Part shown: one piece after another, positions 8,454 through 17,060 of the stretch | How the letters are laid out: the number at the start of each line of letters is the position of its first letter | How positions within the stretch are numbered: position 1 is the stretch's first letter | Source: Halorussus salinus | GTDB lineage: Archaea > Halobacteriota > Halobacteria > Halobacteriales > Haladaptataceae | Assembly (NCBI RefSeq): GCF_004765815.2 | Contig: NZ_ML974127.1 | Location: forward strand, 1,404,927-1,468,926 | Direction: 5' to 3' | DNA length: 64,000 bases | Made by a program: the position numbers and the translations under genes | The notes under the pieces: model-generated | Databases searched by the model: none | Seen by the model: the letters and a program-made list of their open reading frames with translations, nothing else | What the model was told of the DNA's origin: nothing

Positions 8454-9422
8454 TCAGGGCGCGATAGCGTCTTCTTTCGCTTCCAGCAGTTCGTGGTAGC
8501 GGTTGCGAATCGTGACTTCACTGATGTCGGATACGTCGCTGACCTCGCTCTGAGTCACCTTCTCGTTGCTGAGGAGGGCGGCGGCGTACACCGCGGCGGC
8601 CGCCAGTCCGACCGGCGACTTGCCGCTGTGGATGCCCTTCTCGGTCGCGGTGTCCAGCAGGTCGCGGGCGCGGCGCTCGACCTCGTCGCTGACGCCGAGG
8701 TCCGAGACGAACCGCGGGACGTAGCTCTTGGGGTCTGCGGGCTGGATTTCGAGGTTGAGTTCCCGGACGACGTAGCGGTAGGTCCGAGCGATTTCGTCCT
8801 TCTCGACGCGCGAGACGCCGCTGATTTCGTCCAGACTCCGCGGCGTTCCGGCCTGCCGCGCGGCGGCGTAGAGCGCGCTGGTGGCGACCCCCTCGATGGA
8901 GCGGCCGGGCAGGAGGTCCTCGTCCAAGGCCCGGCGGTAGATGACCGAGGCGGTCTCTCGAACGTTGTCCGGGAGACCGAGCGCGGAGGCCATGCGGTCA
9001 ATCTCGCCGAGCGCCTGCTTGAGGTTGCGCTCCTTGGAGTCGCGGGTGCGGAACCGCTCGTTCCACTTGCGCAGGCGTTGCATCTTCTCGCGCTGGCGGC
9101 TCCCGAGGGAGTTGCCGTAGGCGTCTTTGTCCTGCCAGCCGATGTTGGTCGAGAGACCCTTGTCGTGCATCGTGTTCGTCGTCGGCGCGCCGACGCGGGA
9201 CTTCTGGTCTTTCTCCTTGGCGTCGAACGCGCGCCACTCCGGACCGGGGTCTATCTGGTCCTCGTCGACGACGAGTCCGCACTCCGCACAGACCGTCTCG
9301 CCGCGCTCGTCGTCGGTGACGAGGTTCCCGCCGCACTCGGGACACTTGGTCTGTTCGCGCTCGGTCTCGGTCTCGTCGGTGGTTCGCTCGTCGGTGTGGG
9401 TTCGGGTTCGTGTTTCGGTCAT
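8454..9422 (-). CDS. tfb: Transcription initiation factor IIB
   Basis: 322 residues, the usual TFB length. A zinc ribbon is formed by Cys27, Cys30, Cys45 and Cys48 (CPEC, CAEC), followed by the B-finger region and two cyclin-like repeats (about 125-220 and 220-315). The protein recruits RNA polymerase to TBP-bound promoters. Haloarchaea normally hold several tfb paralogues, and which one this is cannot be told. The N-terminal ~25 residues are Thr/Glu-rich. A TATA-like CTTTAAG (minus strand, near 9530) lies about 100 nt upstream of the start. Confidence 0.97.
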   Translation of the reverse strand: MTETRTRTHTDERTTDETETEREQTKCPECGGNLVTDDERGETVCAECGLVVDEDQIDPGPEWRAFDAKEKDQKSRVGAPTTNTMHDKGLSTNIGWQDKDAYGNSLGSRQREKMQRLRKWNERFRTRDSKERNLKQALGEIDRMASALGLPDNVRETASVIYRRALDEDLLPGRSIEGVATSALYAAARQAGTPRSLDEISGVSRVEKDEIARTYRYVVRELNLEIQPADPKSYVPRFVSDLGVSDEVERRARDLLDTATEKGIHSGKSPVGLAAAAVYAAALLSNEKVTQSEVSDVSDISEVTIRNRYHELLEAKEDAIAP

Positions 9423-9641
9423 GGTGGAATTTGATGGAGAGAGCTAGCAATAGGTAGGTCGGTCGGCCGCAGACGGGACGGTGGATACCGGGGTCAGAAG
9501 ACGTTCCCTAGTTGTGCCCGTTTCTACTTAAAGACTGTGGCAACGCGCGATTTCACCGATACCCGTCTCCGACGCATCTTCGCGGGTTTCGACGGTCCAG
9601 ACGCGTGTCTCGGGTTCGCATATCGACCCCCGAATTCGGCA

Positions 9642-9709
9642 ATCTTTAATACTACCTTCGAGGGGCCGGTATCGAAACCCTTACCGCTGGCCCGCGGGAC
9701 TTGACGTGT
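9642..9709 (+). promoter_or_regulatory. Promoter region of gatC-gatA
   Basis: CTTTAATA near 9644-9651 matches an archaeal TATA box for rightward transcription, about 60 nt before the gatC ATG, which allows a 5' leader of roughly 30-35 nt. A transcription start has not been shown. Confidence 0.45.
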
Positions 9710-10009
9710 ATGAGCGACACGTCTGCCGGGTCCGAGGAGTCCGCGCCCGGTCCGGAGGAGGTCCGTCACGTCGCCGACCTCGCGCGCGTCGGCCTCGACG
9801 ACGACGAGGTCGAGCGGTTCACCGACCAGTTCGCGGACATCCTCGACTACTTCGAGACGCTGGACGAGGTGCCCGAGGTCGAACGCGACGCCGACCTCGT
9901 GAACGTCATGCGCGAGGACGAGGTGCGCGACTCCCTCTCGCAGGACGAGGCGCTGGCCAACGCATCGGAGACCGAGGACGGCTACTTCAAGGGACCGAAC
10001 GTCTCGTAA
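9710..10009 (+). CDS. gatC: Glutamyl-/aspartyl-tRNA amidotransferase subunit C
   Basis: 99 residues from the ATG at 9710. The helix HVADLARVGLDDDEVERFTDQFADILDY (first part shown in short) and the VMREDEVRDSL segment are characteristic of GatC, which holds GatA and GatB together in the amidotransferase that makes Asn-tRNA/Gln-tRNA from the mischarged forms. It lies 8 nt before gatA in the same orientation. gatB is not in the window. Confidence 0.95.
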   Translation: MSDTSAGSEESAPGPEEVRHVADLARVGLDDDEVERFTDQFADILDYFETLDEVPEVERDADLVNVMREDEVRDSLSQDEALANASETEDGYFKGPNVS

Positions 10010-10017
10010 TCCCAATC

Positions 10018-11298
10018 ATGAGCGCAGACTACAACGTATTCATCACCGAGGAGACCATCGAGGGAGCGGACGACGGCCTCCTCGCCGACAGCACCGTCGC
10101 GGTCAAGGACAACATCAGCACCGAGGGCGTGCGCACGACCTGCGGGTCGGAGATGCTGGACGACTACGTGCCGCCCTACGACGCGACCGTGGTCGAGAAG
10201 TTGAAGGACGCTGGCGCGACCATCGTCGGCAAGGCCAACATGGACGAGTTCGGCATGGGTTCGACCACCGAGACCTCCGCCTACGGCGCGGCCGAGAACC
10301 CCGCGGCACCCGGCCACGTCCCCGGCGGTTCGTCGGGCGGGAGCGCGGCCGCGGTCGCGGCGGGCGAAGCGGACGTGGCCCTCGGGAGCGACACCGGCGG
10401 CTCCATCCGCAATCCGGCCGCCTTCTGTGGCGTCGTCGGCATCAAGCCGACCTACGGGCTGGTCTCGCGCTACGGACTGGTCGCCTACGCCAACAGCCTC
10501 GAACAGATCGGCCCGCTCGCGCCCACCGTCGAGGAGGCCGCCGAACTCCTCGACGTTATCAGCGGTCCGGACGGGAACGACGCCACGACCCGCGACGAGG
10601 GCGACGGCTCGGACTACGCCAGCGCCGCCACGGGCGAGGTCGAGGGCACGACCGTCGGCGTCCCCACGGAACTCGTGGAGGGTGCCGACGAGGGCGTCCG
10701 CGAGCGGTTCGAGGCCGCGCTGGACGACCTCCGCGAGCAGGGCGCGACCGTCGAGGAAGTGTCTCTTCCCTCGGTCGAACACGCCGTGGAAGCGTACTAC
10801 GTCATCGCGATGTCGGAGGCCTCCTCGAACCTCGCGCGCTTCGACGGCGTTCGCTACGGCCACTCGGGCGGCTTCGACGGCAACTGGAACGAGACGTTCT
10901 CGAAGGCCCGCGAGGAGGGCTTCGGCGAGGAGGTCAAGCGCCGCATTCTCCTCGGAACGTACGCCCTCTCGGCGGGCTACCACGACAAGTACTACAAGCA
11001 GGCACAGGACGCTCGGGCGTGGGTCAAGCAGGACTTCGACGAGGCGTTCGAGTCGGTGGACGTGCTGGCCAGTCCGACCATGCCGACCCCGCCCTTCGAG
11101 GTCGGCGAGAGCTTAGAGGACCCGCTCCAGATGTACCTCGCGGACGCCAACACGGTGCCGGTGAACCTCGCGGACCTGCCCGCCATCTCGGTGCCCGCGG
11201 GCGAGGTCGATGATGGGCTTCCCGTGGGGATTCAGTTCATCGGCCCGGCGTTCGGCGAGGCGGAGATTATCCGGGTCGGCAGTGCAGTGGAGAATTAA
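10018..11298 (+). CDS. gatA: Glutamyl-/aspartyl-tRNA amidotransferase subunit A
   Basis: 426 residues, typical of archaeal GatA. The amidase signature is complete: Lys30 (AVKDN), the cis-serine region GGSSGGSAAA around 103-112 and the nucleophile in GSDTGGSIR (Ser129). The protein releases ammonia from glutamine for the GatB reaction. Start at 10018 follows gatC closely, so the two are co-transcribed. Its last 4 nt overlap the end of the convergent PIN gene. Confidence 0.97.
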   Translation: MSADYNVFITEETIEGADDGLLADSTVAVKDNISTEGVRTTCGSEMLDDYVPPYDATVVEKLKDAGATIVGKANMDEFGMGSTTETSAYGAAENPAAPGHVPGGSSGGSAAAVAAGEADVALGSDTGGSIRNPAAFCGVVGIKPTYGLVSRYGLVAYANSLEQIGPLAPTVEEAAELLDVISGPDGNDATTRDEGDGSDYASAATGEVEGTTVGVPTELVEGADEGVRERFEAALDDLREQGATVEEVSLPSVEHAVEAYYVIAMSEASSNLARFDGVRYGHSGGFDGNWNETFSKAREEGFGEEVKRRILLGTYALSAGYHDKYYKQAQDARAWVKQDFDEAFESVDVLASPTMPTPPFEVGESLEDPLQMYLADANTVPVNLADLPAISVPAGEVDDGLPVGIQFIGPAFGEAEIIRVGSAVEN

Positions 11299-11726
11299 GT
11301 ATACGGATTCTCTTTCGTCGCGAGCCGTGTGATTCCGTCGACTGTGTCGAAATCCGCGTCGAAGCTGTAGACGTACTCGATTCCTAATCGGCGCATGTAC
11401 GCGACGGTCGTCGCGTCGCCGAACGAGAGGCCGTCGTAGCGCTCGAACAGTTCGATAGCCCGACGAAAGTCCTCGTCGGTTGCCTGAACCGTCTCGAATC
11501 CGGCAGATTCGTCCAACCGGCGATACGTATCGGAGGCGAGTCCGGTTCCGAGACGTTTGTCGAGAAGATTTAGAAGCTCTAGAACGACGTAGTTGGTCAC
11601 TCGTCCGGTCGGAAGTACTCCGTGGTCGATGCCGCGCACGATGTTTCTCGCTCGCTCGTGGCGTCGCTCGTCACGCTCGTCCCAGAAGTCCAACAGCACG
11701 ACGCTGTCCACGACTGCGGCTGGCAT
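11295..11726 (-). CDS. PIN-domain ribonuclease, VapC-like toxin
   Basis: 143 residues. Acidic residues expected of the PIN active site are present: Asp7 (VVDSVVLLD), a Glu in VVLELLN, and aspartates in SFGDATT and SFDADFD. PIN toxins cleave RNA, often tRNA, and are kept inactive by the cognate VapB. Its ATG overlaps the stop of the AbrB-like gene upstream (TGATG), the usual coupling of antitoxin-toxin pairs. Whether it is a toxin here is inferred. Confidence 0.88.
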   Translation of the reverse strand: MPAAVVDSVVLLDFWDERDERRHERARNIVRGIDHGVLPTGRVTNYVVLELLNLLDKRLGTGLASDTYRRLDESAGFETVQATDEDFRRAIELFERYDGLSFGDATTVAYMRRLGIEYVYSFDADFDTVDGITRLATKENPYT

Positions 11727-11977
11727 CAGTCGAGATGCTCCCGTTCGTCCCCCGCCAAATCGTGCGCTTCAAGCGAATCCACGCCTAAATCGACCGGTTC
11801 GGCGTCGTCGAACGCGCCGTATCGCTGTCGGACGACCTCGACCCGCAGGTCGCTTTCGTCGGTCGTCTCCCATCGGAGTTTGTCGCCGGGCCGGATATCC
11901 AGTCGGTCCCGAAGGTCCGGCGGGAGCGTCACGGAGTATTCGTCGCCGACGGTCGTCTCGCTTCGTTCGGTCGCCAT
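11726..11977 (-). CDS. AbrB/SpoVT-type antitoxin, VapB-like
   Basis: 83 residues. The N-terminal TTVGDEYSVTLPPDLRDRLD is a swapped-hairpin AbrB fold signature, followed by IRPGDKLRW. The C-terminal half is acidic and probably wraps the PIN partner. As antitoxin it should also bind and repress its own promoter. It directly precedes and overlaps the PIN gene. Confidence 0.87.
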   Translation of the reverse strand: MATERSETTVGDEYSVTLPPDLRDRLDIRPGDKLRWETTDESDLRVEVVRQRYGAFDDAEPVDLGVDSLEAHDLAGDEREHLD

Positions 11978-12119
11978 ACTCGACAGTTGTGCGTGATTAC
12001 TGATAAACTTCGGGCGGCACGGCAGTCGTTGAGAAAGAACGATTATAAAAAGGCGGATTATCGGCTAACAATGTCTTCCATCAGATTTTTAACCCAAAAT
12101 CTCGAAATAGCAGACGATA

Positions 12120-12265
12120 TGGGCACGTCAAGTTCCGAGGCGACTTCAGAGAAAGTCGTTCGCAACCCCGAAAAAGACGACATCGAGGTCGATTTGGAGT
12201 TTTACGACGAGACGATGGAAGGTATCGAGGGCGTCTCGATGCCCGACCCGGACGAAAACGAGTAG
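12120..12265 (+). CDS. Small acidic protein of unknown function
   Basis: 48 residues starting at the ATG at 12120 (MGTSSSEATSEK...), ending DPDENE. The start is chosen because TTTTTAA lies about 30 nt upstream and the sequence before it uses AT-rich, atypical codons. An alternative ATG at 12071 would add 16 residues and has its own TATAAAAA about 25 nt upstream. No domain is recognised. It ends 3 nt from the convergent HEPN-like gene. Could be spurious. Confidence 0.45.
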
Positions 12266-12268
12266 TCG

Positions 12269-12865
12269 CTACTCATACAACGATACGCCGTCTGCAATCT
12301 GCTTGAGCCGTTTTTTGGAGTATCGCTGTCGGTACTCTTTTTCGATTTTGGCGGTTATCGACTCGTAAGCGGTGTCGCTTGCCTTGATAGCACTCCGAAG
12401 GTACACTAAGTCACCTTTTGACCAGTCCGGAAAGTAATCGGTAAAAGGAGCGTGTGGGTGACTCCAATCTCCTCGGTCTTTGAGTCGCGGGACCGGAATC
12501 ACGAGGTCGTTTACGTTTCTTTCGTAGTTGACACCAATCGGACCGTTGTGTTGCATGCAGTTCCGGACTGCGAGGAGTTCCGGGACGGTGTTGACCGGAG
12601 CGAACTGGGATGCCGGAAGAAACGGGTCGCAGGTCTTGGCGAACTCCCAAAGAGCGTGTATCGTGTTGACGTAGGCGTAGACCTCCCACTGTGCCTCGAA
12701 GATGCGGAGGTGTTTGGTCGGGTCGGCGTTCAGAAAGTACACCGTCTCGTCCGTACTTCCGATACGCTTGATTTTGCCGATGCACTCGCTACGCCGAGAT
12801 TTCAGGCTCAGCTTCAACGCTTCCAACTCGACGAGTTCCCGCGCGGCTTCCTGTACCGTCCCCAT
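12269..12865 (-). CDS. Uncharacterised protein with HEPN-like R-X4-H motif
   Basis: 198 residues. No family is recognised with certainty. The stretch AVRNCMQHNG places Arg101 and His106 in an R-X4-H arrangement with a polar residue after the Arg, as in HEPN ribonucleases, many of which act in toxin-antitoxin or defence systems. Most of the protein looks helical. Codon use is clearly more AT-rich than in neighbours (AAA, AAT and ATT are frequent), which suggests recent acquisition. It lies next to the VapBC-like pair. The HEPN assignment is an inference from one motif. Confidence 0.7.
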   Translation of the reverse strand: MGTVQEAARELVELEALKLSLKSRRSECIGKIKRIGSTDETVYFLNADPTKHLRIFEAQWEVYAYVNTIHALWEFAKTCDPFLPASQFAPVNTVPELLAVRNCMQHNGPIGVNYERNVNDLVIPVPRLKDRGDWSHPHAPFTDYFPDWSKGDLVYLRSAIKASDTAYESITAKIEKEYRQRYSKKRLKQIADGVSLYE

Positions 12866-13027
12866 GCCCGCAAAAATGTAATAGCTATTTAACTACGTTC
12901 CGGAATGGATGCGGCGAATCGAGTGGCGAACCGCTGACTCCCGGTAGCGAAACCAGCGAGCGCGACAAACCGCCGTTTCCGACCGCGACGACCACAGACA
13001 TTAGTCACTCCTCGTTGCCGTGCCTCC

Positions 13028-14467
13028 ATGAGCGACCCCGCAGAGCAGACGCCCGAGCCTTCGCCACCGCCGGACCCCGAGAAAGAAGGCGTCCATCCCG
13101 AGGAGGGCGAGACGACCGACGAGGCCACCGTCCACGAGGGCGGCGTCGAGTTGGAGCGCACCATCGGTCTCGGCGGCGGTATCGCCATCGGCGTCGGGAC
13201 GATGGTGGGCGCGGGCATCTTCGTCTTCCCCGGTCTCGCGGCGGGCGAGGCCGGACCCGCCGCGGCGCTCTCCTTTGCCATCGGGGCCGTCATCGCCCTG
13301 CTGGTCGCCCTGCCGACCTCCGAGTTGGCGACCGCGATGCCCCGGAGCGGCGGGGGCTACTACTTCATCTCGCGGGGGATGGGCGCGGCGTTCGGCGCGG
13401 TCGTCGGCCTGAGCCTCTGGTTGGGGCTGGTCTTCGCGTCGGCGTTCTACCTCGTCGGCTTCGGCCAGTACGCGGTGGCCGCGCTGGCCGAGGTCGGCGT
13501 CTCGTTCGGCGGCGTCGGCCCGGTGACGCCGCTGGCGCTCCTGTTCGGCGTCCTGCTCACGGGCATCAGCCTGACCGGGACCGAGAACGCAGCGAAGTTC
13601 CAGAACGCGGTCGTCGCCCTGCTGGTGGTCCTCCTCGTCGCGTTCCTCGGGTTCGGCGTCCTCGACGCCGTGGGGGTGTTCGGGAGCGAGTCGGCACCCG
13701 AACAGTTCCTCCCCTACGGCTCGTTCCCGGTGTTGACGACCGCCGCGCTGGTGTTCACGTCGTATCTGGGCTTCGCGCAGGTGGCGACCGTCGCTGGCGA
13801 GATACAATCGCCGTCTCGGAACCTCCCGCTGGCGATGGTCGGGTCGGTGTTGGCGGTCGGCACGCTCTACGTCGCGACCATCTTCGTGGCGACGAGCGCG
13901 CTCGGAAGCGCCCGACTCGCCACGCTCGGCGAGACCGCAATCGTCGCGGTGGCGCGCGAGTTGCTCGGAAACGTCGGTGCTATCGCCATCCTGCTGGCGG
14001 GCTTGCTGGCGACCTTGTCGAGCGCGAACGCCTCGATTCTGAGTTCGTCGCGGGCGCTCTACGCGCTGAGTCGGGACGCGCTCGTCCCGCGGCGCGCGAG
14101 CGAGGTCAACCTCCGGTGGGGGACGCCCCATGTCGCGCTCGTGCTGGCTGGCGGGCCGGTCGTTCTCCTCGTCGCGCTGGGTCGAGTCGAGGTGCTGGCG
14201 GAGGTGGCGTCGTTCCTCCACCTCGTGATGTACGGGCTGACCTGCGTCGCGCTCGTCCGCCTGCGGCGTTCGCGGCCGGAGTGGTACGACCCATCGTTTA
14301 CCGTGCCGGGCTACCCCGCAGTTCCGGTGCTGGGCGCGCTCGCCAGTTTCGGACTGGTCGCGTTCATGCAACCGCTCTCGCAGGTCGTCGGCGTCAGTAT
14401 CATGGTCGGGGCGGCCGTATGGTATCGCCTGTACGCCGACGACGTGCAGTTGCGAGGAGCCCTATGA
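13028..14467 (+). CDS. APC-family amino acid permease
   Basis: 479 residues. After a ~45-residue acidic N-terminus the protein has about 12 hydrophobic segments. [21 protein letters not shown] in the first segment holds the Gly-rich substrate-binding motif of APC transporters. The substrate is unknown. Its stop overlaps the start of a universal stress protein (ATGA), an arrangement common in haloarchaea and suggesting that the Usp protein regulates transport. Confidence 0.9.
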   Translation: MSDPAEQTPEPSPPPDPEKEGVHPEEGETTDEATVHEGGVELERTIGLGGGIAIGVGTMVGAGIFVFPGLAAGEAGPAAALSFAIGAVIALLVALPTSELATAMPRSGGGYYFISRGMGAAFGAVVGLSLWLGLVFASAFYLVGFGQYAVAALAEVGVSFGGVGPVTPLALLFGVLLTGISLTGTENAAKFQNAVVALLVVLLVAFLGFGVLDAVGVFGSESAPEQFLPYGSFPVLTTAALVFTSYLGFAQVATVAGEIQSPSRNLPLAMVGSVLAVGTLYVATIFVATSALGSARLATLGETAIVAVARELLGNVGAIAILLAGLLATLSSANASILSSSRALYALSRDALVPRRASEVNLRWGTPHVALVLAGGPVVLLVALGRVEVLAEVASFLHLVMYGLTCVALVRLRRSRPEWYDPSFTVPGYPAVPVLGALASFGLVAFMQPLSQVVGVSIMVGAAVWYRLYADDVQLRGAL

Positions 14468-15294
14468 CAGCGACAATCCCCGACCGACCCAAGGTGCTGG
14501 TCCCGCTCGCGGTTCTCGACGGCGAGAGCCTCGCGCCCGCGCTCGTGGAAGCACTCTCGACCGTGCCGGTCGAGTTGGTCGGCTACCACGCCGTGCCCGA
14601 GCAGACCCCGCCGGGACAGGCCCGGATGCAGTTCGAGGAGCGCATGGAGACGGAACTCGCCGACCTCGCGGTGACGTTCGAGGAGATGGGCGGCACCGTC
14701 GAGACGCGCATCGTCTTCACCCACGAACCCGAGCAGACCTTCGAGCGCGTCGCGGTCGAGGAGGGCTGTGACGCCGTTCTCCTGAACAACCCGGCGACGA
14801 AGGTCGAGGAGATACTGGTCCCGCTCCGGAGCGAGATAAACGTCGAGCGAATCGTCGCGCTGGTCGCCAGCGTTCTGGGCGCGACCGACGCGACCGCGAC
14901 GCTCTATCACGTCGCGGCCCCCGACGACGAGGCGGGCCGGGAGACGGGTCAACGACTCGTGGATGCGGCGACCGAATCGCTGGCCGAGGCGAGCGTCGCA
15001 CCCGAGCGCATCGACCGGGAGATAGCCGTCTCGGAGACGCCGATAAAGACACTCGCGGCGGCGGCCGGGGAGTACGACCTCGTGGTGATGGGCGAGAGCA
15101 AGCCCTCGGTCCGGGAACTGTTCTTCGGCGAGGTGTCCGAGCAGGTCGCGTCCCAGTCGGTGACGCCCGCGCTGGTGGTGCGGCGACTGCCCGCGCTGGA
15201 GACGAAATCTGAGAAGTCGGAGGAGTCGGGCCAGTCGAGAGAGTCAGAGAAGTCGGGAGAAGCGGAGTCGGAGACCGAATCGCGGCCGGAGTGA
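14464..15294 (+). CDS. Universal stress protein, two-domain
   Basis: 276 residues from the ATG at 14464. The second half has the typical Usp end ([17 protein letters not shown], then [10 protein letters not shown]), and the first half resembles a second, diverged Usp domain ([13 protein letters not shown] at the N-terminus). The last ~30 residues are a Ser/Glu/Lys repeat tail. Overlap with the permease gene by 4 nt argues for co-translation. Nucleotide binding is uncertain because the canonical glycine pattern is imperfect. Confidence 0.85.
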   Translation: MTATIPDRPKVLVPLAVLDGESLAPALVEALSTVPVELVGYHAVPEQTPPGQARMQFEERMETELADLAVTFEEMGGTVETRIVFTHEPEQTFERVAVEEGCDAVLLNNPATKVEEILVPLRSEINVERIVALVASVLGATDATATLYHVAAPDDEAGRETGQRLVDAATESLAEASVAPERIDREIAVSETPIKTLAAAAGEYDLVVMGESKPSVRELFFGEVSEQVASQSVTPALVVRRLPALETKSEKSEESGQSRESEKSGEAESETESRPE

Positions 15295-15639
15295 CTACTC
15301 GCTGTACGCGAGGTTCATGATCCACTGCGAGAAAGCGTCGCTCTCGGCGTCAACCTCCTCCTCGCCGATGAACGGCGAGAGCATGTCGCCCGCCATGAGG
15401 AGCGAGAAGTCGAGGTCGCGGGCGGCGGGCGTGATGAGGTAGGTGTTGTGGCCCTCGTAGACGGTCTCCTCGCGCTGGACGAGACCCTTCTCGTACAGCG
15501 ATTCGACGATGCGACTCCCCTTCCGGGAGTCCACGTCGAGTTGCTTCCAGAAGTCGCTCTGGTGGATGCCGCCGGACTCCCGGACGAGTTCGAGACCCGC
15601 GCGCTCCGCGTCGGTGAGGTCCTCCTCGGATACTGCCAT
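15295..15639 (-). CDS. Winged-helix transcriptional regulator
   Basis: 114 residues. Residues 8-75 form a winged helix: DAERAGLELVRESGGIHQSD, then FWKQLDVDSRKGSRIVESLY as recognition helix region, and a wing ending YLITPAAR. The remaining C-terminal part is acidic. Similar short regulators are common in haloarchaea; the target is unknown. It abuts the convergent Usp gene with no gap. Confidence 0.8.
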   Translation of the reverse strand: MAVSEEDLTDAERAGLELVRESGGIHQSDFWKQLDVDSRKGSRIVESLYEKGLVQREETVYEGHNTYLITPAARDLDFSLLMAGDMLSPFIGEEEVDAESDAFSQWIMNLAYSE

Positions 15640-15726
15640 ACAGGGTACACGGTCCCCGAGCGGTTTAAAAGTGACCGTCTGGCTCGCTCGCGGACCTCGC
15701 CAGTCGTTCCGCCCTCGCCGGTCGCG

Positions 15727-16476
15727 CTATCGGTCCGCTCGCTCGACGGCGACCTCCTCGTAATCCGTCTCGCAGGGCTTGCCGTCGGCGAACCAGTAGC
15801 GACCCGCGCCGTCGGCGTCGATGGCGACCAGCGAGGAGGACCGGGTGCCGTAGTCGTCGGCGTGAACGCAGGCCCCGAGGTCGTGGTCTCGCAAGACCGC
15901 CTTCGCGCGCTCGAACCAGCCCTCGGAACCCATCTCCGAGACGGACTCTCGCCCGTCGTCGGCGGTTACGCCGTCGCTCGGCGTGTCGGGGTGGACCGCA
16001 TCGCGGATGCGTCTGGCCTTCGGCGCGGCCCCGTTGTACCCCTCGTTGACGACGACGTGGACGCCGGGGTCGAAGTGGGTGGTCCGGAGGACGCCGTCCC
16101 ACTCCAACAATCCGGCCTCGTCGCGGTCGGCGACGACGAGGTTGAACCCGGCGTACTCGCGGTCGGCGAGTTCGTTCTTGACGTAGGAACTCGCGGCGCT
16201 CGCCGACTCGCGGGCCAACGCGTCCCGGACGAGGAGGCCCCGCGAACGCTCGCCCTCGATATCAGCGCGCCGGTTCGTGACGGCGACGAACAGGCCCGCG
16301 TCGTTGTAGCCGATCCACGTCCCTCCGGCCTCGTCGTCCCGCGGGGCCACGACGCGAGGCTTTTCGTCCAAGACGCCGGGCGGCCGGGACGGGCGGCCGA
16401 GCGCCTCGTCGCGGTTCGCCGCCGCGGCTATCGGGGCGTCGCCGAACACCTGCCACGCGAGGATGAGGGTACACAC
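15727..16476 (-). CDS. NRDE-family protein (TANGO2-like)
   Basis: 249 residues starting MCTLILAWQ, with the family's namesake motif NRDE (AAANRDEALGRPSRPP) near residues 20-35. GTWIGYNDAGLFVAVTNRR is also typical. The N-terminal Cys2 could act as an Ntn-type nucleophile after methionine removal. Biochemical role in archaea is not established; eukaryotic TANGO2 is linked to haem and lipid handling. Confidence 0.88.
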   Translation of the reverse strand: MCTLILAWQVFGDAPIAAAANRDEALGRPSRPPGVLDEKPRVVAPRDDEAGGTWIGYNDAGLFVAVTNRRADIEGERSRGLLVRDALARESASAASSYVKNELADREYAGFNLVVADRDEAGLLEWDGVLRTTHFDPGVHVVVNEGYNGAAPKARRIRDAVHPDTPSDGVTADDGRESVSEMGSEGWFERAKAVLRDHDLGACVHADDYGTRSSSLVAIDADGAGRYWFADGKPCETDYEEVAVERADR

Positions 16477-16580
16477 GAGATGTGGTACGGTCTCGCACGG
16501 CTAAAGTCTCGCGGCCTTCGTGGAGTGCGAGAATCCCGAAACGACGACTCTCGGGTTCGACTTTCGGATACCACGTTCAC

Positions 16581-16730
16581 CTCGGCGCGTGCTGGCGCGA
16601 CCCTCGTGGTCGCGCCGCTGCGCGCGAGGGATGAGGACCGCAACGGAGTGAGGACCGCAATCGGTTGGGGAGGAGGAGGTGCGGTTTGTTGTGCGGTATG
16701 ATTGGAGTCGGCAGTAGCTAGCTTCTGTTC
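16581..16730 (+). repeat. Dispersed hairpin repeat, copy A
   Basis: Begins CTCGGCGCGTGCTGGCGC; the hairpin has 9-bp arms at 16594-16602 and 16608-16616 with loop CTCGT. It continues with GCGCGAGGGATGAGGACCGC, then CAATCGGTTGGGGAGG. Matches copies at 2490 (minus), 28405 and 51634. It lies in the 584-bp non-coding gap before menE's 3' end. Confidence 0.75.
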
Positions 16731-16799
16731 GACAAACACCACATTTCCGACCCCGAGATAGACAGCGACCATCACTGCGACAGCGACGACGACAGCAAC

Positions 16800-16925
16800 A
16801 GCGACCGCTCCTATCGCCGACAACAAGGAGTCACCGCAACCGCCCAGCACCGCGACAACCACCGCGACCGCGCCCCCGGACCTCCCCGCTTGCTCGGGCA
16901 CGAGGCCCTCGCGGCGCGTCCTGTC
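16800..16925 (-). repeat. Decayed copy E of the dispersed repeat, opposite orientation
   Basis: On the minus strand the segment reads GCGGGGAGG ... GCGGTCGCGGTGG ... then GACTCCTTGTTGTCGGC, matching the tail of copy C (51720-51786) in order. The hairpin part is lost or diverged. It faces copy A, giving an inverted pair. Confidence 0.5.
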
Positions 16926-17018
16926 GAACGTGTCGTCGAGTTCGTCCTGTCGAACGTGTCGTCGAGTTCGTCCTGTCGAACGTGTCGTCGAGTTCGTCCT
17001 GTCGAAGGTGTCACCGAG
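16917..17018. repeat. 26-bp tandem repeat, about four copies
   Basis: CTGTCGAACG starts at 16921, 16947 and 16973, and a fourth unit (CTGTCGAAGG) at 16999: exact 26-bp spacing. It sits 45 nt from the 3' end of menE. The period is not a multiple of three and no gene is evident. Confidence 0.85.
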
Positions 17019-17060
17019 CGCGTCCGGTGGTCAGCCAAATTCCCCTACGTAGTTTGGGAG

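Noticed and set aside
12071-12119. An upstream ATG for the small acidic protein
   Set aside because: Codons in between are AT-rich and include a TATA-like TTTTTAA suited to the ATG at 12120. It remains possible.
16428-16901. A 157-codon leftward reading frame with hydrophobic Val/Ala stretches
   Set aside because: It runs through dispersed repeat copies A and E and overlaps the start of the NRDE gene; the hydrophobic part comes from GC-rich repeats of GTC/GCG codons.
16917-17018. 26-bp repeats as a CRISPR array
   Set aside because: Repeats are contiguous without spacers, only four units.
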